Of a DNA stretch of 64,000 nt, positions 26,846 to 37,241 are shown in pieces; positions within the stretch are counted from its first letter, which is position 1; every line of letters begins with the position of its first letter. Below the pieces are notes generated by a model that was not told the DNA's origin, did no database searches, and saw nothing but the letters and a program-made list of their open reading frames with translations. Location: positions 1,488,001 to 1,552,000 of the forward strand of contig CAVUMI010000009.1 in assembly GCA_963742585.1 (NCBI GenBank), in the 5' to 3' direction. The position numbers and the translations under genes are program-made. The stretch is from JACDEA01 sp963742585. GTDB lineage: Bacteria > Actinomycetota > Acidimicrobiia > Acidimicrobiales > JACDEA01.

Positions 26846-27058
26846 ATGGGCGTATTCGAAGAGGCAAAGGGCAAGGTCAAGGAAGCTGTCGGCGACCTGA
26901 CTAACAATCCTGATCTCAAGCGCGAGGGCCAAGCACAGGAGAAGAAGGGCGAGGCCGAGCGTGAGGCCACGCAGGCCCGGGCCGAGGCCAAGGCCCATGA
27001 GGCCAAGGCCAAGATGCACGAAGTCGAGCAAGAGGCGGCCGAAACCGCCAAGCGCTAG
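26846..27058 (+). CDS. CsbD-family general stress protein
   Basis: Small, highly charged helical protein of 70 residues with the family core EEAKGKVKEAVGDLTNNPDL, extended by a Glu/Lys/Ala-rich helix. CsbD proteins are abundant in SigB regulons; the biochemical role is not known. A SigB-like promoter and AAGGAG ribosome-binding site lie directly upstream, and the SpoIIE-type phosphatase that could activate such a sigma factor is the preceding gene. Confidence 0.88.
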   Translation: MGVFEEAKGKVKEAVGDLTNNPDLKREGQAQEKKGEAEREATQARAEAKAHEAKAKMHEVEQEAAETAKR

Positions 27059-27108
27059 GCACGAGCTAGGCACGGATCAGAAAATTTCAAAGTTTTCTGG
27101 TTTGACGT

Positions 27109-27133
27109 GTTTAGGCCTCGGCGAGACGGGTAG
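27109..27133 (+). promoter_or_regulatory. Second SigB-type promoter-like sequence, downstream of csbD
   Basis: GTTT (27109-27112) is followed after 15 bases by GGGTAG (27128-27133). There is no coding frame before the terminator at 27163-27213, so a transcript from here would be a short RNA. Confidence 0.4.
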
Positions 27134-27137
27134 AAAA

Positions 27138-27213
27138 CATCTGTCCCGCCCCCCGGGAGCCCCACAGGATGTGGGGGCCATTTCGAGTGGCCCCCACATC
27201 CTGTGTTTTTTTT
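27138..27213 (+). ncRNA. Candidate stress-induced small RNA of about 75 nt
   Basis: Inferred from a SigB-like promoter (27109-27133) and a perfect intrinsic terminator (27163-27213) enclosing a short C-rich segment without an ORF. The C-rich stretch recalls actinobacterial C-rich sRNAs, but the fold of a known family was not established. The same hairpin could simply terminate csbD. Confidence 0.3.
27163..27213 (+). terminator. Perfect 18-bp intrinsic terminator
   Basis: Arms 27163-27180 and 27188-27205 are fully complementary over 18 bp around a 7-base loop and are followed by eight T (27206-27213). It ends csbD or a small RNA. Its T-run abuts the converging nitronate monooxygenase gene. 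Confidence 0.9.
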
Positions 27214-28157
27214 ATGCCCGATAGCGCTTGGCCAAATCGGCCAAAACGGCCAGGCAGTCGTCCGCAGCCTCTCGGACGATGTCGGCCACCGGCCGGACCT
27301 CGGTGATCCGCCCAGCGACCTGCCCGCCCAGCGCGATTGCCGCTTCCATGTCGCCGCCGAAATAGAGGTCCATGGCGCGGCCGAAGAGCTCCATGGCGTT
27401 TGCTTGGTGGTCGAACTCGAGGGCAGCGGTCCGCTTCGTCCGAAGGGCACGCAAGGCCGGCGAGGTGTGTTGGTTCAGGAACACCGTGTCGGTCTCGGCC
27501 GCGTCCACCACTGCCTGCTTCCAGTTCTCATGCACGGGCGACTCGGCTGACGACACCATGCGCGTGCCCATCTGAACGCCCTCAGCGCCGAGGGCGAACG
27601 CGGCGGCCATGGTTGCGCCGTCGACCATCCCGCCGGCGGCGATGATCGGCACGTCGACCTTCGACGCCACCAACGGCAGCAGCACCATGCTCGCTACCGG
27701 GCGCGGGTTCTTGAATCCCCCGCCTTCGCCGCCCTCGACAATCAGGCCATCGACACCCGCGTCGACCGCTTTGAGCGCGCCGTAGAGCGTCGGGACGACG
27801 TGGAAGACCGTGAGCCCGGCTGCTTTCAGCGACGCGGTGTACTTCGTGGGACTGCCCGCCGATGTGGTGACGAAACGCACGCCCTGGTCGATCACGAAGT
27901 CGACGATCGACGGGTCGCGGACGAACGCTTGAGCGATGTTCACGCCGAACGGCTTGTCGGTGAGATCCCGCATCTTGCGAATCTCGCCGCGGATCGCGTC
28001 CAACTCTCCCGAGGACGTCTCGATGATGCCCATCGCTCCGGCGTTGGATACCGCCGAGGCGAGCTGCGCCCGGGCGATCCATCCCATCGGCGCCTGCACG
28101 ATCGGAATTTCGACGCCGAGGAGGTCGGTAACGCGATTTTTGAAAGCGCGTGCTCAC
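27212..28157 (-). CDS. Nitronate monooxygenase (NPD family), frameshifted at the N-terminus
   Basis: FMN-dependent TIM-barrel protein of the 2-nitropropane dioxygenase family: IVQAPMGWIARAQLASAVSN at the front, GVNIAQAF, VEGGEGGG, PIIAAGGMVDG and GAEGVQMGTR phosphate-binding segments. The frame holding these has no usable start. A GTG at 28157 overlapping the thiolase stop opens STRF, and removing one T in the TTTC near 28140 joins it to KNRVTDLLGVEIP, the expected N-terminus. A one-base indel is therefore inferred. Oxidises nitronates or related compounds; coupled to the thiolase gene. Confidence 0.83.
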
Positions 28158-29350
28158 ACGGTGGCGGGCTTCCTGTACATCGTCACGACGGCGGCGCCGC
28201 CCAACCCGAGGTTGTGTTGGAGCGCGACCTTGGCCCCGTCGACCTGCCGCTTGTCGGCTTGCCCGCGTAGCTGCCAATTCAGTTCGGCACACTGCGCCAG
28301 GCCGGTGGCTCCGAGCGGGTGGCCCTTGGAAATGAGCCCGCCGGAGGGATTGACGACCCACTGCCCGCCATAGGTGACCGCCTCATCGTCGATCAGCTGG
28401 CCCGCCTTGCCTTCACCGCACAGACCAAGGGCCTCGTAGGTGATCAATTCGTTGGCCGAGAAGCAGTCGTGCAGTTCGATCACATCGACGTCTTCCGGCC
28501 CGAGTCCCGACTCCTCGTAGACCTTCTGCGCGGCACGCCGCGTCATGTCCGCGCCGGCCAGGCTGATGCAGCTGCGGTCGCTGAGCGTCGTCTCGTTGTC
28601 GGTGGTCATCGCTTGGCCGACGATCTCGATGGCCTGGCCCTCGAGGCCGTGGCTCTTTACGAACTCCTCGCTGGCGAGGATGGCGGCGCCCGAGCCGTCG
28701 GAGGTCGGGCAGCACTGAAGCTTGGTCAGCGGCTCGTAGATCATCGGCGCGGCCTGGATCTGCTCGAGCGTGTACTCGTCCTGGAACTGCGAGTACGGGT
28801 TGTTGACCGAGTGCTTGTGGTTCTTGTACCCGATCTTGGCGAACTGCTCCGGAGTGGAGCCGTAGCGCTCCATGTGCTCGCGCCCGGCGTTGCCGAAGAC
28901 CTGCGCGGCGGGCGGCGACGGGGCGAAGCCGCGCAACTCGATCATCTGGCCGAGCTGCTTGCTCATCGGCGGGCGACGGTCGGGGAACTTCATCCCGAGC
29001 GAGCCCTTCTCCATCTTCTCGAACCCGATCGCCATGACGCAGTCGGCCATGTCGCCGGCGATCAGCTGGCGTCCGAGGAACAGCGCGCTCGAACCCGTGG
29101 AGCAGTTGTTGTTCACGTTGACGATCGGGATGCCGCTCATGCCGATCTCGTAGATCGCCTCCTGGCCGGCGGTGGAGTCGCCATAGCAGTACGCGGCGAT
29201 GGCCTGCTCGACTTCGTCGTAAGCGATGCCGGCGTCCGCCAGCGCCTTGGTGCCGGCCTCCTTCGCCATATCGGGATAGTCCCAATCCCGGCTGCCCGGC
29301 TTCTCGAACTTGGTCATCCCCACGCCGACAACGAACACCTTTTTGGCCAT
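28154..29350 (-). CDS. Lipid-transfer/SCP-x-type thiolase
   Basis: A 398-residue thiolase of the SCP-x-like class: nucleophile C83 in NNNCSTGSSAL, ELHDCFSANELITYE at about 290 and ISKGHPLGATG near 340. It cleaves or forms 3-ketoacyl-CoA thioesters. Members of this class are frequent in steroid and branched fatty-acid breakdown of actinobacteria. Overlaps the nitronate monooxygenase gene as GTGA. A second member lies at 47713-48918 beside its DUF35 partner; this one has none adjacent. Confidence 0.9.
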   Translation of the reverse strand: MAKKVFVVGVGMTKFEKPGSRDWDYPDMAKEAGTKALADAGIAYDEVEQAIAAYCYGDSTAGQEAIYEIGMSGIPIVNVNNNCSTGSSALFLGRQLIAGDMADCVMAIGFEKMEKGSLGMKFPDRRPPMSKQLGQMIELRGFAPSPPAAQVFGNAGREHMERYGSTPEQFAKIGYKNHKHSVNNPYSQFQDEYTLEQIQAAPMIYEPLTKLQCCPTSDGSGAAILASEEFVKSHGLEGQAIEIVGQAMTTDNETTLSDRSCISLAGADMTRRAAQKVYEESGLGPEDVDVIELHDCFSANELITYEALGLCGEGKAGQLIDDEAVTYGGQWVVNPSGGLISKGHPLGATGLAQCAELNWQLRGQADKRQVDGAKVALQHNLGLGGAAVVTMYRKPATV

Positions 29351-29382
29351 GGCGGGGAAGCCTATGTGGCGGTGCGGGGCAG

Positions 29383-31770
<2,388 letters not shown>

Positions 31771-31870
31771 CTCCCACGATCGTGCCACGCCGCCGGGGTG
31801 GTACCGAAACTGCGGCCCATCTCAGGGCCGTCGCGAAGCGGGCGATCGCGATCGGCCCATACCGCGCTAC

Positions 31871-31885
31871 CGAACTGACAGTTCG
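31871..31885. promoter_or_regulatory. 15-bp perfect palindrome upstream of UvrA-like gene
   Basis: CGAACTG-a-CAGTTCG is perfectly symmetric and lies about 100 bases before the UvrA-like start. The arms match the Gram-positive LexA box CGAAC-N4-GTTCG, but with one extra spacer base. The rest of the gap 31771-31956 shows nothing else. Confidence 0.4.
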
Positions 31886-31956
31886 ATGAGAGGTGCGCGG
31901 AATTGCCGCGTACCGAGTGGTCGCGCCGAGTGGGCGCTCAACAACGGCGATTGCGG

Positions 31957-32664
31957 CTAGCGGTAGTCGGGGTTGGGGAAGTCGAATCGGCAGCCGGCGT
32001 CCCATTCGGAGCGCTGGTTGCCGTGGGTGGGGATGCCGCCCGCATCCTTGAGCATGCGCGCAAGGTGCAGCAGGTTCCACGTCATGAACGTGGTGTTCCG
32101 GTTGGTGAAGTCGTTCTCCGGCCCACCTGAGCCGGGGTCGAGGTACGACGGGCCGGGACCGGCCTCGCCGATCCATCCGGCGTCGGCCTGCGGCGGGATC
32201 ACGTAGCCGAGGTGCTGAAGCGAGTACAGGATGTTCATCGCGCAATGCTTCACGCCATCCTCGTTGCCGGTGACCAGGCACCCGCCGACCCGTCCGTAGT
32301 ACGCGTACTGCCCGGCGTCGTTCAGGAGGTGCGAGTTGCCGTAGAGGCGCTCGATGATCTGGGTGCACACCGATGACTTCTCCCCGAGCCAGATCGGCGT
32401 GCACAGCACGAGAATGTCCGCGGCCATCACCCGTTCGAAGATGCCCGGCCAGTCGTCCTGCTCCCAACCGTGTTCGGTCATGTCGGGCCACACGCCGGTC
32501 GCGATGTCGTGGTCGATCGCCCGCACCGTCTCCACGGTCACACCGTTGGTGCGCATGATCCCCTCAGCGATTTGCGCCAACCCGTCGGTATGCGAGAGCT
32601 CGGGCGACCGCTTGAGCGTGCAGTTGATGAAAATGGCGCGCAGATCCGAATAGTCGGTGGGCAT
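31957..32664 (-). CDS. Flavodoxin-like NADPH-dependent FMN reductase family protein
   Basis: The flavodoxin fold is recognisable from INCTLKRSPELSHT (phosphate loop), ILVLCTPIWLGEKSSV (60s loop) and GGCLVTGNEDG. There are 235 residues from ATG 32664. It has the C-terminal FMTWNLLHLARML seen in NAD(P)H-quinone or azo reductase-like members. Probably a cytoplasmic flavin-dependent reductase. Monocistronic; electron acceptor unknown. Confidence 0.85.
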   Translation of the reverse strand: MPTDYSDLRAIFINCTLKRSPELSHTDGLAQIAEGIMRTNGVTVETVRAIDHDIATGVWPDMTEHGWEQDDWPGIFERVMAADILVLCTPIWLGEKSSVCTQIIERLYGNSHLLNDAGQYAYYGRVGGCLVTGNEDGVKHCAMNILYSLQHLGYVIPPQADAGWIGEAGPGPSYLDPGSGGPENDFTNRNTTFMTWNLLHLARMLKDAGGIPTHGNQRSEWDAGCRFDFPNPDYR

Positions 32665-32693
32665 GCAGAACAGTCTCGCCGACGGCGCCGGCG

Positions 32694-33854
32694 TTACGGC
32701 GGCTGCCAATCGACCACGCGGGTGAGGACGGGGCCGATGACGGCGAGCAGCAGGACGTAGGCGGCGGCCAGCGGACCGAGGTCGGGGTGCAGGCTGGCGT
32801 TCACGCCGAGGTTGGCGATCACGATCGAGAACTCGCCGCGGGCGACGAGCACCGTGGCCGCCCGGCGGCGACCGGCCGGGCCGATACCCGCGCGACGGGC
32901 GGCCCACCAACCCGTTCCCAGCTTGGTCGCCGTGGTGATGACGCCGAGGGCGATCGCCGGACCGGCGACAGCCGGGAGCCCGCCGGGGTCGATCTCGAAA
33001 CCGAAGAACAAGAAGAAGATGGCGGCGAACAGATCGCGCAGTGGCAACACCAAGGCCGCCGCCCGTCGTGACACCGGGCCCGACAGCGCGATGCCCACGA
33101 GGAAGGCACCCACCGCCGACGAGATGCGCGCCTCCTCGGCGACTCCAGCCACGACCAGCGTCGTGCCGAGCACTCCGAGGAGCAGCGTTTCGTCGGCGTG
33201 GCTACCGAGCATGCGTGAGATCGACTGCCCGAACCGCAACGCGACCGCGAGGATGAGGATGACCCCGAGGAGGGCACCCGCGATCGACGCCACGCCCGCC
33301 AGCAGCCCCGAACCGGCGAGCATGACGGCCACCGCCGGTAGGTACACGGCCATGGCCAGATCCTCGGTGACGAGCAGCGAGAGGACGACGGGCGTCTCCC
33401 GGTTGCCGAGCCGGCCGAGGTCGGCGAGCACCTTGGCGACGATGCCCGACGACGAGATGTAGGTGACGCCGCCGAGGAGGACCGCGGCCTCGAGTTCCCA
33501 CCCGAGAAGGAAGGCGATGCCGAAACCGGGCGTGAAGTTCAGGAGGAGGTCGGCGACGCCGGCCGGTAGCGACCGGCGGAGATTCAGCGTCAGCTCCTCA
33601 GCGGTGTACTCCAGCCCCAGCGTCAGCAGCAGCAGGATCACGCCGATCTGCGCGCCCACGCTCACAAATTCGCCGCTCGGCTCGATCGAGTAGAGGCCGC
33701 CATCGCCAAAGGCCAGCCCGGCGATGAGGAACAGCGGAATGCTGCTCACGCCCACCCGGGCCGCGAGTCGCGACAGCACCGCGAGCCCGAGCATGACCAG
33801 CCCGAGTTCGATGAACGTGCTCGCAGTGTCCGAGGTAGCGGCAGCGATCAGCAC
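32694..33854 (-). CDS. Kef/KhtU-type CPA2 cation:proton antiporter
   Basis: Membrane protein of 386 residues with 11-13 helices and CPA2 motifs: GLAFGDGGLYSI, LLTLGLEYT, the discontinuous-helix region TYISSSGIVAKVLADLG and the ion-binding SLLVTEDLAMAVYLP with acidic D after VTE. It ends after the membrane domain with no C-terminal RCK domain; the next upstream gene encodes a separate TrkA-C regulator, the KhtT/KhtU arrangement. Likely role: potassium or other cation efflux in exchange for protons under alkaline or toxic-electrophile stress. Confidence 0.87.
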   Translation of the reverse strand: MLIAAATSDTASTFIELGLVMLGLAVLSRLAARVGVSSIPLFLIAGLAFGDGGLYSIEPSGEFVSVGAQIGVILLLLTLGLEYTAEELTLNLRRSLPAGVADLLLNFTPGFGIAFLLGWELEAAVLLGGVTYISSSGIVAKVLADLGRLGNRETPVVLSLLVTEDLAMAVYLPAVAVMLAGSGLLAGVASIAGALLGVILILAVALRFGQSISRMLGSHADETLLLGVLGTTLVVAGVAEEARISSAVGAFLVGIALSGPVSRRAAALVLPLRDLFAAIFFLFFGFEIDPGGLPAVAGPAIALGVITTATKLGTGWWAARRAGIGPAGRRRAATVLVARGEFSIVIANLGVNASLHPDLGPLAAAYVLLLAVIGPVLTRVVDWQPP

Positions 33855-33857
33855 GGG

Positions 33858-34343
33858 CTACGGCGCGTTATGCAGCATCCCGGACAGCACGTTGATCCCC
33901 TGCGCCGTGCCGACGACGACGAGCGTGTCTCGGGCCTCGAAGACGAAGTCGGGGGTCGGGGCAGGAACCGTCGAGTCGCCTCGAACGACTGCGACGATCG
34001 AAACGCCGGTTCGCGTGCGGACCGCCGCATCGCTGATCGCACGGCCGATCCAGGGCGATCCCTCCTCGATGGGTAGCCAATCGATGGCCAAGCCTTCGAG
34101 CTGCTGCATGGACGCGATCTGCTGCGTGACGTGACTGGCGCCGAGCAACTCGGACAGCGTGCGGGCCTCCTCGCTGCTCAGTTCGGTCGTGAAGCGGCAG
34201 GTATCTGGGTCGCGCTTGTCATAGAACAGCAGGTCACGCCGGCCAGTTCGATGGACCAGCACGCCGAGTCGGTCGCCGTCGGCGGTCACGAAGTCATAGC
34301 GAACACCAACGCCTGGAAGTGGAGTCTCCTCAACGCCGCTCAT
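33858..34343 (-). CDS. TrkA-C domain regulatory subunit of the antiporter (KhtT-like)
   Basis: A 161-residue protein whose C-terminal half is an RCK_C/TrkA_C domain (SPWIGRAISDAAVRTRTGVS, then FVFEARDTLVVVGT). The N-terminal part resembles the KhtT regulator front domain. It ends 3 bases before the antiporter gene and starts by ATGA overlap with the small membrane-anchored protein. Expected to gate the antiporter by nucleotide or ligand binding. ATG 34343; a longer upstream frame lies inside other genes. Confidence 0.83.
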   Translation of the reverse strand: MSGVEETPLPGVGVRYDFVTADGDRLGVLVHRTGRRDLLFYDKRDPDTCRFTTELSSEEARTLSELLGASHVTQQIASMQQLEGLAIDWLPIEEGSPWIGRAISDAAVRTRTGVSIVAVVRGDSTVPAPTPDFVFEARDTLVVVGTAQGINVLSGMLHNAP

Positions 34344-34702
34344 CGCAACCCGCGAACCGCGCTGTCGGGCACCGTCACCCGCCATCGCTCGCGCTGCAGT
34401 TGCGCGCGGGTAGTCGAAAACTCGCCCCCGACGACTCCCGCGTGCGATACGCGGAAGATCCATTCCGATCCCTGGTCGATCACGTCGACAAACACCTGGG
34501 ACGCCTCGCTTTCAGCCGTGCCGATTCTCAGCCAGCCATCACCCTTCTTCCCCGAGACGTCGAGGGTCAACTGGAGCGGGTGGGGATTGACGACAGTGAG
34601 GCTCGGAACCGCGGACGGCTGCCTTGTCACGTCAGTGACGACGAGGCCGATCGCGACACACACGACGACCATGACGACGATCAGAATCCGGTTCGTCGTC
34701 AT
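34340..34702 (-). CDS. Membrane-anchored protein of unknown function
   Basis: A 120-residue protein with one N-terminal helix (ILIVVMVVVCVAIGLVV) and a soluble extracytoplasmic domain predicted to be beta-rich (VNPHPLQLTLDVSGKKGDGW). No family recognised. Translationally coupled to secF upstream and to khtT-like downstream by 4-base overlaps, so it is a genuine gene. Confidence 0.7.
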   Translation of the reverse strand: MTTNRILIVVMVVVCVAIGLVVTDVTRQPSAVPSLTVVNPHPLQLTLDVSGKKGDGWLRIGTAESEASQVFVDVIDQGSEWIFRVSHAGVVGGEFSTTRAQLQRERWRVTVPDSAVRGLR

Positions 34703-35811
34703 CGGCGGCGGCCGCGCTTACGAGGCCGGGGTGGGCGGGGTGCAGGACCGGGCTTGGGCCCGGTGCGGTTGGTCGTCGTCGGAACGACCGCCGGCTCCGC
34801 CGCCGCGGCCGCCGCCGGCGTGAGCGGCGCGCGCTCGGGCGCACCTGCCCCGCGGGCGGCGATGCGTTGCTTGATGGCTGCGTAGCGCGGCTCGCGCTCC
34901 TTCAGCATCACGAGCAAGGGCGACGCAATGAAGATCGATGAGTAGGCGCTGGCGCCGAGGCCGACGAGCAGGGCGATGGCGAACTCCTCGAGTGTCGTGG
35001 CACCGAGCATCCACGCGCCGACGACGAGCAGCGAACTGATCGGTATCAATGCGGTAATCGACGTGTTGAGGGTCCGCATCAACACCTGGTTGAGCGAAAG
35101 ATCGACCATGTCGCCATAGGTCATCGATCCACTCGAGGCCAGACCCCGGGTGTTCTCGTCGACGCGGTCGAACACCACGATGCCGTCGTAGATCGAGTAG
35201 CCGAGGATCGTCAGAACGGCGACCACGGTGGCCGGCGTGACTTCGATCTGGAACAGGGAGTACACACCTGCCGTCACCAGAACGTCGTGAAAGAGCGCGG
35301 CCAGCGTCGCTAGCGCCATCTTCCACTCAAAGCGCAAGGCGATATAGATCGTCACCGCGATAAGGAACAGGATGAGGGCGCGTTGGGCCTTAGCGGTGAC
35401 CTCTTTACCCCATGAGGGGCCGACATCGTTGAGCGCCACGTCGTCCGGCGAGGCGCCGGCCAGCTCGGCCAGCTTTTGCGTGACGGCCTCCTGGTCGACG
35501 TTGTGCTCGGGATCCGCTTGGACCTTGAGCGTGTCACCGCCGAGGGTCTGGATCTTGGCCTCGGGCATTTCAAGCGCGGCGCGCGCTTCACTCACCGACA
35601 CGCCAGGCGCCTTGACTTCCCAGGACGTCCCGCCGCGAAAGTCGAGACCGAGGTTGAACTGGCGGACGATGACCGACGTCAGCCCGATCAGGATGACCGC
35701 CGCCGACAGCGTGAACCACAGCCGGCGACGGCCGATGAAATTGACGGCGGTTTCGCCGTGGTACAGCCGACCCCAAACGCCGCGCCGGGGCGCGTCGCGC
35801 GTTGATGCCAC
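34699..35811 (-). CDS. secF: Protein translocase accessory subunit SecF
   Basis: RND-type SecF of 370 residues: first helix followed by NLGLDFRGGTSWEVK, a periplasmic domain, then five helices with the D4/D5 motifs LFHDVLVTAGVYSLF and GYSIYDGIVVFDRVDEN. A Pro/Arg-rich basic tail follows. SecDF uses the proton gradient to pull exported proteins outward. GTG start at 35811. SecD, nearly always adjacent, is absent here; the next gene on the same strand is an unrelated small secreted protein. Confidence 0.92.
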   Translation of the reverse strand: MASTRDAPRRGVWGRLYHGETAVNFIGRRRLWFTLSAAVILIGLTSVIVRQFNLGLDFRGGTSWEVKAPGVSVSEARAALEMPEAKIQTLGGDTLKVQADPEHNVDQEAVTQKLAELAGASPDDVALNDVGPSWGKEVTAKAQRALILFLIAVTIYIALRFEWKMALATLAALFHDVLVTAGVYSLFQIEVTPATVVAVLTILGYSIYDGIVVFDRVDENTRGLASSGSMTYGDMVDLSLNQVLMRTLNTSITALIPISSLLVVGAWMLGATTLEEFAIALLVGLGASAYSSIFIASPLLVMLKEREPRYAAIKQRIAARGAGAPERAPLTPAAAAAAEPAVVPTTTNRTGPKPGPAPRPPRPRKRGRRR

Positions 35812-35857
35812 TGGTTGACCTCCGAACTCGGGGACCCGCGCGGTCGCGGGTCAGGTG

Positions 35858-36220
35858 TTACGCGAGTTGGAGATTGGGCGGACCCCGTACGTGGACGACC
35901 GCCGCGGCGCGCTGGCGCCGGCCGGCCTGTCCACCGGTCGCGAGCACTGCGCACGCGAGGACTACCAGCGTGGTGATCTGGGCGGCTAGCGCAGCCGGTG
36001 CGCCCGGAACCTGCCGATCATCGGAGGGTCGGGCGATCGCGATTGTCGAAACCCGGCCGGGCGCCGGGGTGACGGCGGCCTGTTCGGCCACGAGACGCCG
36101 GACACTCGAGGCACTGGCCGGCACCTGGCCGTTGCTGCTCGCTGCAACACCGCCGAGGGCGGCGGCGGCGGCCGCAAGGGCAAATGCCACCGAGAATGCG
36201 AGTGACCGCCGAGCTGGCAT
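35858..36220 (-). CDS. Small secreted or membrane protein of unknown function
   Basis: A 120-residue frame with a signal-like N-terminus (MPARRSLAFSVAFALAAAAA), a polar middle, a second hydrophobic segment (ALAAQITTLVVLACAVLATG) and a basic tail. No homology recognised. Divergent from the aldo/keto reductase with a 43-base gap and 46 bases ahead of secF. The signal-like start supports it as a gene, but codon evidence is moderate. Confidence 0.5.
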   Translation of the reverse strand: MPARRSLAFSVAFALAAAAAALGGVAASSNGQVPASASSVRRLVAEQAAVTPAPGRVSTIAIARPSDDRQVPGAPAALAAQITTLVVLACAVLATGGQAGRRQRAAAVVHVRGPPNLQLA

Positions 36221-36263
36221 CGGTCATCGAGCGTACCGGAGCCAAGCGACGTACCTTCAACCC

Positions 36264-37241
36264 ATGGAACAGCGACGGTTGGGCGACCAAGGCCTCACGA
36301 CCTCCGCGGTGGGATTGGGCTGCATGGGCATGTCGCAGTCGTACGGGCCGGCCGACGAGGACGAGTCGCTGGCGGTGATCGACCGTGCGCTCGAACTCGG
36401 CGTCACCTTTCTCGACACTGCGAACGTGTACGGGCTCGGGCACAACGAGCAGCTCGTCGGCCGGGCCCTGGCCGACCGGCACGACCAGGTTGTGTTGGCG
36501 ACCAAGTTCGGTATCGCCGGCTTCGATGACGGAAAGATGGTGATCAACGGCCAGCCTGACTACGTGCGCCAGTGTTGCGACGAGTCGTTGGCCCGGCTGA
36601 ACGTCGACACAATCGACCTCTACTACCTCCACCGCGTCGACAAGACCGTCCCCATCGAGGACACCGTGGGCGCGATGAGCGAGCTGATCGACGCGGGCAA
36701 GGTTCGCTACCTCGGGCTCTCGGAAGCATCGGCGGCGACCATCCGGCGCGCGCATGCCACCCACCCCATCAGTGCGCTTCAGAGTGAGTGGTCACTCTTC
36801 CATCGCGACCCCGAGGACGAGGTACTACCGACACTCCGGGAGCTCAACATCGCCTTCGTCCCTTTCAGCCCCCTCGGCCGAGGCTTCCTCACCGGCGAGA
36901 TCCAATCGCCCGACGACTTCACCGAGGGCGATATGCGACGCGGCAACCCCCGACTCCAGGGGGAGAACTTCCAGCGCAACCTCGACGTCGTCGAGCGGGT
37001 CAAGGAGATGGCGGAGGCCCGAAGCTGTACGCCCGCTCAGCTCGCGCTCGCGTGGTTGCTCGCGCAGGGCGAAGATGTCGTGCCGATTCCCGGTACCAAG
37101 CGGCAGCGGTATCTCGAGCAAAACGCAGCGTCCGTCGACGTGAAGCTGAGCGAAGCCGACCTCAACCGGCTCGACGAGCTACTGCCGGTGGGCTCGGCGG
37201 TGGGTCCTCGTTACGCCGATATGAGCCATCTGGACCGATGA
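36264..37241 (+). CDS. Aldo/keto reductase
   Basis: A 325-residue NADPH-dependent reductase with the full tetrad D51, Y56 (FLDTANVYG), K81 (LATKFG) and H123 (YYLHRVD), and the C-terminal cofactor site PIPGTKRQRYLEQN. The start RRLGDQGLTTSAVGLGCMGM is typical of the AKR13-like group. ATG 36264; an open frame extends far upstream but overlaps the divergent promoter region. Coupled to the next gene by ATGA. Confidence 0.92.
   Translation: MEQRRLGDQGLTTSAVGLGCMGMSQSYGPADEDESLAVIDRALELGVTFLDTANVYGLGHNEQLVGRALADRHDQVVLATKFGIAGFDDGKMVINGQPDYVRQCCDESLARLNVDTIDLYYLHRVDKTVPIEDTVGAMSELIDAGKVRYLGLSEASAATIRRAHATHPISALQSEWSLFHRDPEDEVLPTLRELNIAFVPFSPLGRGFLTGEIQSPDDFTEGDMRRGNPRLQGENFQRNLDVVERVKEMAEARSCTPAQLALAWLLAQGEDVVPIPGTKRQRYLEQNAASVDVKLSEADLNRLDELLPVGSAVGPRYADMSHLDR

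Noticed and set aside
24930..26867. 645-codon minus-strand frame opposite the SpoIIE gene
   Set aside because: Composition and lack of motifs mark it as a shadow of the GAF-SpoIIE-HATPase gene.
27138..27213. Named 6C-type sRNA
   Set aside because: A run of six C is present but the paired C-rich hairpin loops of that family could not be drawn with confidence.
31871..31885. Calling a true LexA box
   Set aside because: Arms fit but spacing is five bases instead of four, so it is listed only as a palindrome.
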